A stretch of 64,000 bases of DNA from Madurella fahalii (Eukaryota; Ascomycota; Sordariomycetes; Sordariales). Position 1 is the first letter of the stretch. Each line of letters starts with the position of its first letter. A model generated the notes under the pieces. The model was not told the DNA's origin, searched no databases, and saw only the letters and a list, made by a program, of their open reading frames with translations. Shown here piece by piece: positions 1 through 12,050 of this stretch. Both the position numbers and the translations under genes were made by a program. The DNA is taken from contig CM056875.1 in assembly GCA_029876055.1 (NCBI GenBank), positions 4,365,001 to 4,429,000 of the forward strand, read 5' to 3'.

Positions 1-1640
1 TGCCACTCAATGTGGCAGTGGAAAAGCCAGACGCCGGGGTTGGTCGCCTTGAACCGCAGCACGGCAAACGAGTTTGCCATGACGCCGATGGTGTCGCGCA
101 TCGGCGGGGTGCTGGCGTAGTTCACGTCGCGACCGGGCCAGCTGCCCGTCCCGCTATGCGGACGGTCCAGCACCTGGAAGTGGTGGCCGTGCAGGTGGAA
201 GGGGTGGGTGGCCGCGTCGAGGTTGTTGACGACGATCTGGACGATGTCGCCGTATTCAACAATGAATGGGATGACCTGGCCGTAGATGGCCGGGTCCGTG
301 TTGGAGTCGTTTGTCGTGGCGGCGCTGTACAGCGTCGGCACGGGTTGGGGAATATATGTGAGGTTGTTGAAGCAGGAGCTGTGCTGACGTTAGCAAGGCC
401 CGAACGGTGATGATGTAACCGGTGTCGACGGCAACTTACCGAGGATAACCATTGACGTCCGTGCAGAACTTGAAGTCGAGCTGGATCAGCTTGTCGTACC
501 CGCTGTAGGCTGCCGCGCCGTCGTAGGGCTTGAAATGCGCGTCGTCGGCCGGCTTCCACTCCCTGACCACGTCAAGCTTGGTAAGCGGCTGGGATTCGTC
601 CATGACGAGATAGCCCGTGTAGTTGTGCGGCCACCGCAGGGGCTGCTCAGTGTTGGTCCAATCACGATTGATATCGAGGGAGATTAGGAAGGGGAAGTTC
701 CCGTTGTCTCTCTCGATGGCCTCGATCAAGAAATCATACCGCTGGGCAGCAGTGATGCGCAGCATGTATGTCTTTTCCTCCTTGAGGTACGCAGCATCGT
801 TCATGATCACATTCATGTCGTGCGAGTCGAAGTGAATCATGGCCGAAGCGAAGGCAGAAAAGTTGATCATGCGGATGCGATACGTCTTTCCCTTGGTGAA
901 GTTGATATGCGAGCCAGCACCTTCGTTGACGAGGATATTGTTGGGCAGCGGAGGAGCAAACCGGGTATTGCTCGGTACCAACATGTTGCGGACCAAGCCA
1001 ATGCTTTCATTGTGGTACCTGCTAAGAGGTTAGTGTACTGTTCTTTTTTTTTTTTTTTTTTTTCCTTTGAGATATGATCAGAGACTGGCGAATCCATACC
1101 AATCAGAGACAGTCAGAATAACCTCCTCGTCGTACTTGTCCTTATAAGGGTCGTTTGGGTCGTGGACGATGAAGGGACCGCGCAGGCCATCGGGGTACTG
1201 CCCCATGTTATGGGAGTGGTCTGCCATCGACTTTGTCAGTGACACAAAGGCCGAAGGCTCAGGTTTCGAGACGTACACCAGTAGGTTCCGGGCACATCAA
1301 CCACAAACTGATACGTGAGCGAAGAGTCGGGGGGTAGCGGGCACTGGGTGACGCCGCTCGGCCCGTCCATCTCCTCGGTCTGGATCTGGTTGATGCCGTG
1401 GAAATGCAGCCCGGTCGTCTGGTTGCCGAGCTTGTTGTGAAGATTGACCACGACGGTATCACCCACCGTGGCCTCGATGGTCGGGCATGGCCATTGGTTG
1501 TTTATGCCAATGACGGGCCTCCCGACACCGTCTGGGCTCGCCCACACCCAAGTTACATCCCAATCGTAGGTGACGGTTGCCGCCCTGGCGAGCGTCGCCA
1601 GAGACAGGCATGAAAACGACAGAAAGCCTGAAGGCAGCAT
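1..1640 (-). CDS. Fet3-like multicopper oxidase (ferroxidase/laccase family), 3' end cut by window edge
   Basis: Exons read as 1277-1640, 1100-1220, 440-1018 and 1-378 (open at the edge), about 480 residues visible of a usual 600 or more. A signal peptide covers roughly residues 1-20. Copper-ligand motifs are in order: HFHG (about 79-82), WYHSH (121-125, rebuilt across intron 1), HPFHLHG (about 420) and HCHIEWH as the last residues in the window. The N-terminal VTYDW pattern and the order of motifs resemble fungal Fet3 ferroxidases, which oxidise Fe(II) at the plasma membrane together with an Ftr1 permease. The C-terminal membrane anchor that would separate Fet3 from a soluble laccase lies outside the window. 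Intron 2 holds a 20-nt T run. No Ftr1 gene is visible on the upstream side. Confidence 0.85.
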
Positions 1641-4600
1641 GACTCTGACTCCTCGCGGTCGCGGCGTCAGGTCGACTCGGCTGGGACGCGCAACGGGCTA
1701 GTGGTAGAGAACGAATGTGACAATTATCTATTAGGGGAGCCCGAAGAGGAGGCAAAAAGGAAACGGGGGCGAAAAACAACGAGGATGGCAATGTAAGAGA
1801 TCGCCTCAGCTATCATGCGGGAGACAGAGTCTATTATACTGTCGTTGGGGAGTGCGAGGGCAGATAGGGGGGGGATGCGAGGCTGTGGCCGTATGCAGCT
1901 CCCTACCAAAGAGTGAACTCATTGACGGAGCCATGCGCCTGGATTGCCCCATGGCAGGGGCTGTTTTCCGATTGCTGGCTCCCACACGCGAGCCGGGAAG
2001 AGACGTGGAGGCTGAGGATGACAGGAACGTTGAACAACACAGAGTCTGCGGCGTCTTGGTATTGAAAGTGGCTGCTTGGCCAGAACCCCGGTGCCTGGAA
2101 TCATGGCTCTGATTTGGCGGTAAAGTCTAAGCTGATAGAGCGCGGTTTGTGCTGCAAGAACGGCAATGGCGGCCGTGGCGAGAGTTGTAAACCCCGAAAA
2201 CAAAATGAAAACACAGAGCTAGTCAGGGGAGGGGACGGCCAGGCCCGCTTGGCGCCAGCGGGCTGAGAATTAGGGGGCCCGGCAGGCCGCCAGTGAGGGT
2301 ATTCTCTCAGACTGTCACTCCAGCCAGACGGTGGCAGCGAAGTGTGGCATGTGCCATCGTCTCCGCTCCAGCGACCCGACGCGCAGCGAGCGAGCCGCGC
2401 AGGTCGGCGACTGTGGGGAAGAGGGTACATGGCTTGGAGCTAAGTGTGGTGCACATATCCTATGCAAGGAGCACTGCCCAGCAGGAGAGGTGCAGGTTTC
2501 CATAATTGGCAACTTTTCTCGCCGCTGCCACCAGGTTGGCGGCCTAGCGAGCTTGACCGTGGAACTCAGTCCTTTTCTGCGTCTGAGGATCGGGGTGCAG
2601 CGGGAAAGGCTGTATAGGACGCTGCCATACTGGAGGGGCAGAAACTGCAAGTCAGCCTCGAGCGATTACACAAGCACCGATAGATGGGCAGCTCGTCGTT
2701 CGGGTGCAGGCACACGAGGCGTACGGGTCTGAGTGAGGCCAAGCCAGTAAAGTGCCAAGATTTGGCATGGATGTCGACTAGCGGAAGTGCGTGTAGGGCT
2801 GTCTTGGCCGTCTTCGATTTCGAAGGCGACGTGAGCTAGAACCCCCGGTGATCACGGGTTGGACGGCGGAGCGGAGCATATCCTACAATGGAACCCGAGT
2901 TTTCCGTGGGCAAATGATTAGTTCTGGAGGCGACATGGCGGTCCTGTACCAGTCGAGTGTTGCATGCATGGCGTGGGGCCCGCAGCTCGCGTCCCGGGGA
3001 GTCGGCCACTGCCAACAGTGTAGGCGTCTGCAAAGTTCCAAGATACGGCAAATCTTGGTATCTCATTGGGGATCGAGTGTGCCACTGACGCCAAGCATCG
3101 AATCATTGCCAGGGAATCGCCAGGTCCGCGAGCTGGCCGCTGATAGGACTCATGAACCTGGAGTTCTGTCTAGATGCTCGTGGATGCGCGCCCGCTTCAG
3201 TAGTTTGGTCAAAATCTCTCATCTGATACCCGGGGGCGGTCACTTGACGGAGAACGAGACCAGGCGTGCATCACACCTCGCTTGGCCGCCGTTCTGACCG
3301 CGGTCGTGGCCAGGCCCAGCCGAACCATGCCGACTGGACATGATGGGCCCTGGGGCTTGCAGCAGCAACCCTGGCGTGGGAAGAGAAGACGTTAGAGAGG
3401 CGAAAAAAAAGAAGGCAAACGACATCGTTGCCCCTTGCAGGAAAGGCGCTCGCTCTCTTCGATGCTTCCGGGACGCCATCGCGACCCATGCTCGGACTCA
3501 CGATCCCTCAATCTCCCGCATCGCACAACACGAGTTCTAGGCTGTAAGACAACCCCCGGGGCCATGACAATTGTTGACATGCGACTGGTCCGGGTGCCGC
3601 GGCGGATGCTCGCCAATTGATTCGGTGTCAATAACACGTTCACGGACGAAGTTCTTGGCGCGGTGAAGTCGAAAGAAGAGCGTGGGGAGGTGGGGCACCG
3701 CATTGCTGCCCAGAGCTTACCAGGGCCGGGGTAGCGATTACCGAAAATAGCATGGGGCGCTGGACGATCTGCGGCTTCTTCCTTCTTTGGGCCGTTCGGC
3801 TGCAATTCTCTCCAGGGTCGGATACCGAGGATCCAATCAGGTTCTGCCAATGCAGCCCAGAGCAGACAGGGTTAGGTGGGGTTTCCGCAGGGTCTGTGGC
3901 TATCGGTGAAAACCCCTGTTCAGGTCCTGCTCGTTCACGGACAGGAATCTGATCTGTATTTTTTGGATCCTCGAAACATCTGGTCTGTTTCTCTCTGACT
4001 GCACTCAACCGCGTCGGGCTTTTGCACCAACGGCAGGCCGCTCCGCACCAGCTCAGAAAGTCGACGCGGGATAGTGTATATGAAGCCGCGGGAAGGATTG
4101 AACGTCCTGTCGGTCGGGTGCCAAATAGCCCGGATAATCGCCGGGACCGAGATGCCTTCTTTTACGATTATCTGATGCCACGAGGCTCAGTCACTTCTCT
4201 CCAGACGCTCCGGGGCTTTTCCCGTAGCCCCTGCCAATAGTTTCTCGTCTGGCCAGTGCCCTCTCCAGCCGCGGCGCCCCGAGACAGGGTTGGCGCCCAA
4301 TTGCGGGATCGGGTCCCACCGACCCCGGAACCCTGGTTTGGTTGGCGTCCAGAGACCTGCCAGTCCCGACCGCCGTGTTCTCAGCTGGTGAAAGGTCTGG
4401 CATTTCCCGTCCTGGCATCATTCTAGGCTGCTTCGGTTTTGGGGTGAGATTGCTGGTGATACGTGGACCACTGCCCATTCCTGGTCGACGGATCCCTCAA
4501 GGAGAGCAACCTAAATGGACAGTGGCCGCAGGAGGATCATATTATTCCGGCGAAAGAATTCAAAAGCCCGCGAGACGCGCTGATTTCTGTCCAACCGCCA

Positions 4601-6530
4601 AGCGCGTGAGCCTTGCGAGCGGGACTCATGCAGGCTGCGTGCGCTGTGTCTACACTAGGTAGGCAGGCCCGCCCGACGCGCTTCCAGTGTCGATCGCATG
4701 CGCACGCATCGATAGAACGGACTACGGGCTGTGGGCCTTCGGACGACAAGTAAGCCACTTCTCACTAGGTTTGCGCTACTGTGACACGGGCCCTGTATAC
4801 GAGAGCCCTAATGTACCTTGGTTCGTGCACCTCGCTCAGCACAATCCCAACTCGTCCTGTTTTTGATTTATTTTTTATTTCATTATAATTCTTTTTTCTT
4901 TCCTAAGCCTTGCTGCGAATGACAGGACCTCGGCAGGATTCATAGCGAACCTGTGTAACCGCGGCTTCATAATGAGACATCGTGTGCTGTCAATTTCAAG
5001 TCGCGGTTACAGACCGTCGGGACAACCAATGCTACCTCGATAAAGTACCGGCACTTGGCCAAGCAGCCCTAGACAGACTACAGGCCGTCTCAGCCGCAGC
5101 CACGCTGACCCGGTTGACCCCTCCCTCTGACTGCATTCTCACTGCGTTTGCCTACCCAACGGTAAGAATTGGCGGTGTGGAACCGGGATCCGATAGTGTA
5201 CAGTATTTGGCGATGCGGAGAGAGCCGGTGCCAATTCTGTTACCGAGCATGACCCAAGCCACCATAACGCCATGGTGGGATATGGAAAGATTCCGACATG
5301 CGCCACCACCCGAACATGGCATCCGAGACACTCGGATGTCAGTCCCGTACCGTTGCATCTCCGGGAGAAAATCAAGCTTTGGATGCCTGGTACTACCCCT
5401 TGCAATTTCTTCCGGTTCTCGCGGGGATATTCGGGAATAGTTGAGGGAAAGACGTAAGGATTTATCAAAAATAATATGAAGGAAAAGAAATAATAGAGGA
5501 GAAATGATATAGAAGAGGGAGAGAAAAAAAAAAAAAAAAGAGTTGTATGGATTCGAGTATAAGGATGAGAATACATTGCTCCGTAGAACACTAAACAGAA
5601 CAGAGGTTGAGGAGTCTTGTCCTCTCCTCCAGTTATCGCCGTCGCTCCTCGAGGTGTCAAGTTGCCAAGTTGTCAATGACGAGTTGGGCCTTCGCTTGCC
5701 GAGCTAAACACCGGAGCCCGCCCCGACTCCGGCCCGGAGCTAATCATCCTCCAGTGTAGGGACCAAGCGAGTCCCGGCATCATCTGAAAGTGGGCCGCAT
5801 TGTGTTGATGTAACTATCACCTGTTACCGCGGTACTTTTAGTTTAGGGGCTCTAGTACACTCGGCTGGCTGCTGGCGAACATGGCATGCGGGCTCAGCAC
5901 GGCGCGCAGGATCTTGTGGATTAGATTGCGTGACTGTTGGCCACAACACATGCTTGCTTTCCCCCGGTTTATCAATTCAAGACGTATAGATCGACGGGGG
6001 CTCTGGGGAAGGTAATCTGTAAGGGTTCCCTCATAATCTGCGGGTATCCGTCCACCCGGCCACTCAAGGCTACAACACATGAAAATGCACAACAATGTAC
6101 ACCCCCTAATCGGAAGGCCCTGAAACCACCAGCGAGGATATTAAGGCTTGAGACATGTGTTGACAGTAGAGATAGATTCGCATGTCCCCCATTTAGGTAC
6201 GATCTGTCCCGGAGCAGCCACGCGCAGTATTCTAAGCAACCTAACTCGGAATATCTTCACGACTTGCTGCTGCTGCTCCTGTTTTGCTCTCCCCGCGTTG
6301 TGATTTCATGATCAGCCGTTCCCACATATGTATGCAATGGACATAAGCTGCAAGATTTTGTGCACCGGCTTTTGCATCCCCAGTAGTAATCCTCTCCCAG
6401 TGTCGGAACGCGAATCCAGAAACATAAACATGACGTCGTCAAAGCCCCTGAAGCCGTCCCTTTTTCCACTATCCTACCATCACAACCTTTCATCCCTTCC
6501 CTCAAGTCATACACACCACAAAGCCAAAGC
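1641..6530. other. Gene-free stretch, 4.9 kb
   Basis: No open frame here has family resemblance, credible splice structure or consistent codon use; the longest are about 150-170 codons and overlap each other on both strands. It holds an A18 run at about 5526-5543 and AT-rich sequence at 4858-4905. It contains the promoter of the oxidase at its left end and the 3' flank of the polymerase gene at its right end. A degenerate repeat or a non-coding transcript cannot be excluded by eye. Confidence 0.6.
1724..1729 (-). promoter_or_regulatory. GATA-type motif upstream of the multicopper oxidase
   Basis: TTATCT on the plus strand (AGATAA on the coding strand) lies 84 bp upstream of the oxidase start codon. 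Iron-uptake genes in filamentous fungi are often repressed by SreA-type GATA factors whose core site is GATAA. Only the core is present, so this is a weak candidate. Other GATA cores occur near 1809 and 1862. Confidence 0.25.
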
Positions 6531-9041
6531 CTAAAATGTACACTCCCTGACCTTCCCCCCTCCAGTGACAACTTCATACTCCACCCACCTCGCCGCACCC
6601 CTCTTCCCACTAACCAGCACGCTCCCAGGGTTCATGACCAGGCACCCTTCGTACCGCACGCAAAACGCCGGGGCCGTTGTGTCCACAAGCACCATGGCTG
6701 TCGGCAACGGGTACAAGTACATGGGCGAGGTGAAATCCCAGTGCACGGGACGGATGGACTGTCTGAACGGAGCCAGATAGGCCTGGTCGAGGAGGGTCTT
6801 GACGAGCTTGCGGGCGGTGAGGACGTCATAGGGGACGCGTTCCGCGTCGTTGTCTTGTTCGGGTGGCGGCGCTTGGTCGAGGTCCATGTCTACGGTACCA
6901 TCTGGGGGATTTGGTGTGCTGGCTCCCCCTCCGGACATGGTGACGTCGTCGGTTTGTTCTTGTGGTGCCGCGGACCGGTCGTCGACGGCGGATTGACTCT
7001 TGAGCCTCACCGAGGCGCGCCGTAAGCGCGCCGAGATGTCGTCTCTGAATAGGACAATCTCGTAGTTGGGCCCGAACAGGGTTACGCGGCTGGGGTTGGT
7101 CGTCCAGATGGCTTCGCCGCCCTTGCCCTCGCTGCTAGAGAGCCCCGCTTCGGCATTCGCCGCGGCGAAGACCCTCCTGATGCGCGACGTAAACAGGTCC
7201 GGTACCGGCTTCCTAGGCAGCGGGACCGCAGCGCCCCCTGAAAAGGCCGATGCCCACCCATCGTTGTCCCCCGGCACAAAGATGAAGGTTGCTGTTGTTA
7301 GAAGCATGGGGTAATCTGCCAGTGTTGAGGCCAACGCGTCAAAGAATTCTTTATACTCGATGCTTCCGCCGCTGCCGCCGCGAGCCATGACGGCGTGGGT
7401 GGTGAAATTGCCCGTGAGGACAAACGCCATGGGTGTCGAGCCTTCCGGGTCAGTCGCGTAGAGAGAGAGGATTTTCTTAAGCGCCTGCAGGCTGCGCGGT
7501 TGGTCGAGATTGAGCTCGCCCACAACGACTACGCGTCCTCGCCCGGGGCTGTCTAGGTCGGCTAGGGCTGGCTGGCGTAGCAGTCGCTGCTCCAGCTTGC
7601 GCATGCGGGGACCTACGGCACGCTCACTGCCTACGCCGAGGAAGTCGATCCACCCGAAGCCGCCCCCGATTGTGTGATCTGGCCCGCCATCTAGCCCGCT
7701 AACCCCCAGCGTAGCTCGCCGCTTCTCGCAGGGCGGTTGGCCGATGAAGAAGCCCTGGAAGCGGCCACCGATGGTGCCTCCCACGCCGCTACTGCCGCTG
7801 AGCCCCCTGCCGGTAGACTCTTCCTCTTCCTCGTAGACGCCATCGATCAGCACGATCATGCCTGGGGTAAACCAGGCCGAATCCTCTGGGATGGCGACTG
7901 CGTGAGAGAGGTCCAGCGTGATGGTACCCGTCAGGTCACTGATTGCCAGATTGCCCGTGGGCAGGATGACCAGCATCCCGAGTAGCATATGGTTCGTGCC
8001 GTGGCGGCCGAGGAGATTTGCGATAGGCGTGATCTTGTGTGATTGCATTGCTGACGCACCGCGGCGAAGAGAGGCGCTCCTGGCGCTTGTGACGGCCGAG
8101 GTTTGGAAGGCTTCGTTGCGGAGAAGCCGTTGGTGGATGACGTTGAACCTGTTGCGGAAGGATTCCGTTTTGTGGGAGGCGGATGGTAAGAGAGACGGCT
8201 TGGAAGTGGTTCTGTCTTGCTGTTAGCACCTATGACCGGTATGAGGGGGAGAGGAGGGGGAGCCCGACTTCTCAAAGTGCTTCTTGGTGACGTTGTATGA
8301 GTACCGGGGCTGGTCAAAGGCATGCACGACCTTCAGCCATCTCCTAACGTCCCGAATTGCCTCGTCGTCCGGCTCATCCTCAACGGCCATGCTAGACATG
8401 CCGAAACTGGACTGGCTGTCGTCCCGTGCAAGCGACATGGTCGGTCTCAGTCCCAACCGAGTTTTGGAGTGGTCAGAGTCATCGGACGGCTCGAGCATCA
8501 GGCTATTCTGCCGACTCAAGCCCCGTGGCCCGCTTAGTACCCTGCCGCCGCTCATGTTCCCCTCCAGGTTCTTCAGTATGTCCTTCAGCTCCGGGCTGGT
8601 TCCTTCCAAAATGACGCCCCCATTGCGATTTTTCCAGGCCTTGGCGATCTCTTCCAGCACCTTCTCTGCAAGACCTTCTTCTCTCCATCCTGAACCGCAG
8701 TGTCGGCCGATAAAGGATGCGAATTCTTGGAGAGCAGCCGACGTCAGCGTCAAGCCGTGTTTTTTCGTGAATGTTCGAAAGGCCAGCGGGCGAAGTGTCG
8801 CAGGAGGAAGAATGATGGGGAGGACAGCTGCCTTTGCGGGAACTGGCGCTTGGAAGGGCTTCAGAGGGTGTGCCGGGGTCGCAAAAGCAGGCGAGGAAGA
8901 CGGGATCGCGCTTGATGGCCCAGGGTTCTTAGGAGCGAAAAACGGCGGCGGCGGCGGATTTGCCCGCTTGGCGCCCTTTTCTGGACTCGTTTCCTGTTGG
9001 TTTTTGCGCGGACTTTTACGGGGGCTCTGTATTATCATCAT
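6531..9041 (-). CDS. DPB2: DNA polymerase epsilon subunit B
   Basis: Two exons, 8269-9041 and 6531-8211, give 817 residues. Dpb2 is the essential non-catalytic second subunit of the leading-strand polymerase. The N-terminal part carries a basic proline-rich region and a small helical domain (about residues 85-160). The conserved block YNVTKKHFEK then leads across the intron into SFRNRFNVIHQRLL. An OB-fold region (LLGRHGTNHMLLGML, SDLTGTITLDL) and the inactive calcineurin-like phosphoesterase domain follow, with VVVVGELNLD, FVLTGNF and FVPGDND, ending at GCLVMNPGSV. The 57-nt intron (8212-8268) has an unusual GTCGGG donor, a TGCTAAC branch point and a CAG acceptor. It is a multiple of three but contains an in-frame TAA, so retention would truncate the protein. 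Removing it restores the spacing expected from human POLE2. Confidence 0.92.
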
Positions 9042-9350
9042 CTTGAGACGAATTCAGCCCGAACTGAGCGTTGTGGTGGTATGGTAGCGGCGGATGGGTC
9101 TTGACGGGCTTTGGTCAACAATTTGCTGAGTGGTGCTCGACAGCGCGTTAATGAGCTCGAGGTCGCGTTCCTTAGCGCGTTCGGAGGGGCACAACAGGGG
9201 GCCACGACAGGGGTGCGAGCAGGGGTGTCCTAACTTTGCCGGCGGCAACCGGAGCTCAATTGGAGCTTCTGAGAGCTTGACAATGACGGCATTGTCCTTC
9301 TCTCGCAACATCCTCTAGCATTTCTAATCAGCTAACTTGGTCCGACTAAA
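9042..9350. promoter_or_regulatory. Divergent promoter between DPB2 and a mitochondrial gene
   Basis: This 309-bp spacer lies between two divergently transcribed start codons, so it must hold both promoters. I see no clear TATA box or named operator. Confidence 0.5.
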
Positions 9351-10165
9351 ATGTTAGCCGGCCGTCTGTTTGCGCCCAGGCAGTTAGTCCGGCTTTCGCG
9401 GGGTGTTTCTTCATTAGCCTCCAATCCGGACATCGTCAGTGATCCTCATGCCACAACGAGAATTCATACATCTAACCCTAATCCCCTAGAAAGTTTTCCC
9501 ACACCCGCAATCACCTGGCAGCTACCTCCTGTCCTATCTTGACACCACTCCTCCCAACCCAACGCTTGCGATTGGCACCACAACCTCCGTTCCACCGACT
9601 CCAAACTCGTTCCAAGGGAATCCGCGCTTCCTCTCCATTCTCAACGATGTACTCGCAAAACATGCCGCCGATGATCATGACTTGAAGAGCCAGGCGCGAG
9701 CATTCGCCTCACCGGGGGGCTTTAATTTCATACAAGCGAGAAACCGGCGGGGTACTGGGACCGGTGCTGGGGGTGCCAGCGCCGAAGGGGGTGCTGGCGG
9801 AGCAGGCGTGGGCGGTTGGGTCCATCTGAGTGATGCGCGGAATCCGCCGGATTTTGGGCGGATAGCTTGGTAAGGCGCAGTGATACAGTCATCCAAGAGG
9901 GTCTAAAAAGCTGAGTCTCTGCGTACTAGGCCAGAAGACATTCTCGGCAGCGTGGAAGTCGACGGAAAGGGCGACATCATTGGCAATTTTCAAGCCAGTG
10001 GCACATATCGCATTGTCACAAACCAGGGAATGTAAGCGAACGCCGGCACCCCCCGCCAAACGGACATGGGCTAACATGGGAGTTTGCTTACCTAGCCTCG
10101 GTCTAAGTCCCTTCCTGCGAAATAAGCTGATTGCCCGGCTTCGCGAGGAAGAGAGGAATGCATAA
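9351..10165 (+). CDS. Conserved small protein with mitochondrial presequence, function unknown
   Basis: Four exons by inspection: 9351-9434, 9490-9869, 9930-10031 and 10096-10165, giving 211 residues. The first 25 residues (MLAGRLFAPRQLVRLSRG...) are arginine-rich and lack acid, as expected for a matrix-targeting presequence. The body contains YLLSYLDTTPPNPTLAIGTT, a glycine/alanine-rich stretch (about residues 110-135) and a C-terminal block with PEDILGSVEVDG, SGTYRIVT and LGLSPFLRNKL. All four exons join in phase, and introns of 55, 60 and 64 nt have GTCAGT, GTAAGG and GTAAGC donors. I recognise the C-terminal block as conserved among ascomycetes but cannot name the family. The first intron is the least certain boundary. 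Confidence 0.7.
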
Positions 10166-10783
10166 AGGGGCCGCCGCTCGTAAAGGAGCCAAAAATTTAG
10201 GTGTTGAAGGCTGGTCAGGCCTAGGTGTGCGTCAGACTTGTTGGAGATCACAGGTGTACGATATGGCCGAAGGGGAAGATCCCCGTTCTCTAACAGGCTT
10301 AACCAAAGGCGGTCGGAATGCAGCTCCTCGATTCTTTCTCTCTGCCAGAATGCGAAGACTGGAGGGTATGTCGCGGAGTTTGAGCATATGGGAAGCCTCA
10401 ATGATTCGATGGCATACACGAAATGACTGCCCAAGAGCGAGCGGGTGGTTGCTCTGGGAACTCAGCAGCTTGACCTGATCACTGCATTCAGTCCGCCACG
10501 GTTGCAACCGGGCCGGCTCAAAATCCCATTTCTCTCAAGTCTGATGATTCCGTCGACAGTGAGAACGCGATAGTGATTGTTCAATTCCGATCATAACTTC
10601 GTGGTCGTATTAAAACCAGATGGAATCATGTCAGCCCCACCCGAAAAGCAAGAGAGTCCACGGGGCGGCATTGTCGTGGGGACTGGGGCCATGGCAATGA
10701 TGGGGTATATTAAAAGAGGTGAAACAAATACGTGGGCATCGTTGCAGAAAAGAGTCATCCCGGACGGGTAAATTCATAGTCCG
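10166..10783. other. Convergent 3' spacer
   Basis: This 618-bp stretch lies between the stop codons of two converging genes. Frames on the minus strand here look like chance openings. I see no RNA gene or repeat. Confidence 0.5.
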
Positions 10784-11389
10784 TCACCCGAGAACCTCTT
10801 CATCATCATCATCCTCCTCCTCACTCGTTTCCTCAATGTTGGACTTCTTTGGCTTCTTGGGCTTTGCTGGCTTCTCATTTTGCACTTGGACACCGCTAGA
10901 CCCAGCCGACGGGGGGTCATCGACGGCGTGGCCTTGTGAGCGAAGCTGCTCATTCAATTCTGGGATAATTTTAAGAAGGGCCTTGTACTGGTCTAAGGGG
11001 AGCGAGATGCCCTACAGCCGGGAAGTCAATGCATGCGAAAAGAAAACCCAAAAATGGGATAAAAACCATACTCCGATGTACCTACCTTCTTTCCGGGCCT
11101 CAGATCGCCGTCAGGCGCAGTATAGTACTCTCGGATATTGACCAAAGTGGTACCCTTGAACTGAGAAGAGCCAACGCGCCGATTATTGCCAATCTAGCAA
11201 GCAGAATTAGCGATCCAAGCACGGGAGCGCGAAACGACGGGAACCAACCTCCCAATACGCGTTGCCCTCTGCATCCGTGCCTTTTGAGAGATCTTTCTTG
11301 GCCTTCTTGGTCTCGGTCTTAGTCTTTTTTGCCGTTTGTAACTCTCGGTCGCTCTCAGCGCCGATCTGTCGTTTCTTGTTGTAGGGCAT
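10784..11389 (-). CDS. SUB1: Transcriptional coactivator PC4/Sub1 homologue
   Basis: Three exons, 11249-11389, 11086-11193 and 10784-11011, joined in phase 0, encode 158 residues. Sub1/PC4 binds single-stranded DNA and promotes RNA polymerase II initiation and re-initiation in the nucleus. A lysine-rich N-terminus precedes the PC4 fold: AYWEIGNNRRVG, LVNIREYY, GDLRPGKKGISLPLDQY and ALLKIIPELNE. The C-terminal tail is Pro/Lys-rich (KPAKPKKPKK) and ends in an acidic run. The MPYNKK start was chosen because it begins the basic N-terminus; an upstream in-frame ATG near 11560 would add an unlike extension. Introns of 55 and 74 nt have GTTGGT and GTAGGT donors. Confidence 0.92.
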
Positions 11390-12050
11390 AATGGACGTGA
11401 CTGGCGCAGCGAGACCCAGAGCGGGGCAGTCGTCGACTTCCAAGGTATCCCAAGGTATCCGATCGGAATGCAGAATTGGATATTGGCTGAAGAGGCTGCT
11501 TGAGCCGGAAGGCGCGAAAAAAGCGGCGCCGAAGTCGCGAAACGGCGGCGAGGTTCTCACGCGACAGCGGAAGTTGTGACGTCGACGGTGCCTCGACGCG
11601 TCCGCACGTGAATCAGATGCAACAACCCCACTTTGCTAAATTTAATCAAAGAGCTTGGCTCAGACGCACAGACGGTGGAGTGGAGACGTTGTACGTTTGA
11701 GGCCTGCCAAGCCACGAAACCCCGAACCGTTGGGGAAGGCCCCTTTTAAAATCCGCCAGGGCCTGGACTGCTGTCGCAATTCCGCCGAATCCGGGGACGG
11801 AGCAGGCTCGAAACATCAAACGCAGCAGACTCAGTGATCCGTATACATTGCGAGCATCTTACGACGACCGCTCTCGTTCATCGAGTGCAGTCCTATCGAA
11901 AAACCCACACATATTGGGCCCATACCCGCCACGTTGTCCATGCAGAGATCCGTGTTGTCATCCTGCAATTCTCCATCTTTGACAGCCGGAACCCGAACCA
12001 TTCAACCCGTTTCGAATCGATGAGTTTCCCAAACGTCCGTTGAGCCCTAT
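11390..12050. promoter_or_regulatory. Divergent promoter between SUB1 and the sorting nexin
   Basis: This 661-bp spacer lies between two start codons facing away from each other. It carries several small chance frames. A directly repeated CCAAGGTAT occurs near 11441-11459. No TATA box is obvious. Confidence 0.45.

Noticed and set aside
1919..2203. 94-codon minus-strand frame beginning with a signal-peptide-like segment
   Set aside because: Only the first 25 residues are suggestive; the remainder is unlike coding sequence and lies in the oxidase promoter.
4982..5440. 152-codon plus-strand frame in the gene-free stretch
   Set aside because: No recognised motif, no splice context, and two equally long frames overlap it on the other strand.
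5139..5676. Two overlapping 173-174-codon minus-strand frames with hydrophobic runs
   Set aside because: The hydrophobic part is the translation of an A-rich tract around 5450-5545; two frames being equally open argues against both.
8284..9087. 267-codon plus-strand frame
   Set aside because: Antisense shadow of DPB2 exon 1, which has clear family motifs.
9889..10434. 181-codon minus-strand frame
   Set aside because: It runs antisense across exons and introns of the mitochondrial gene, which has better evidence.
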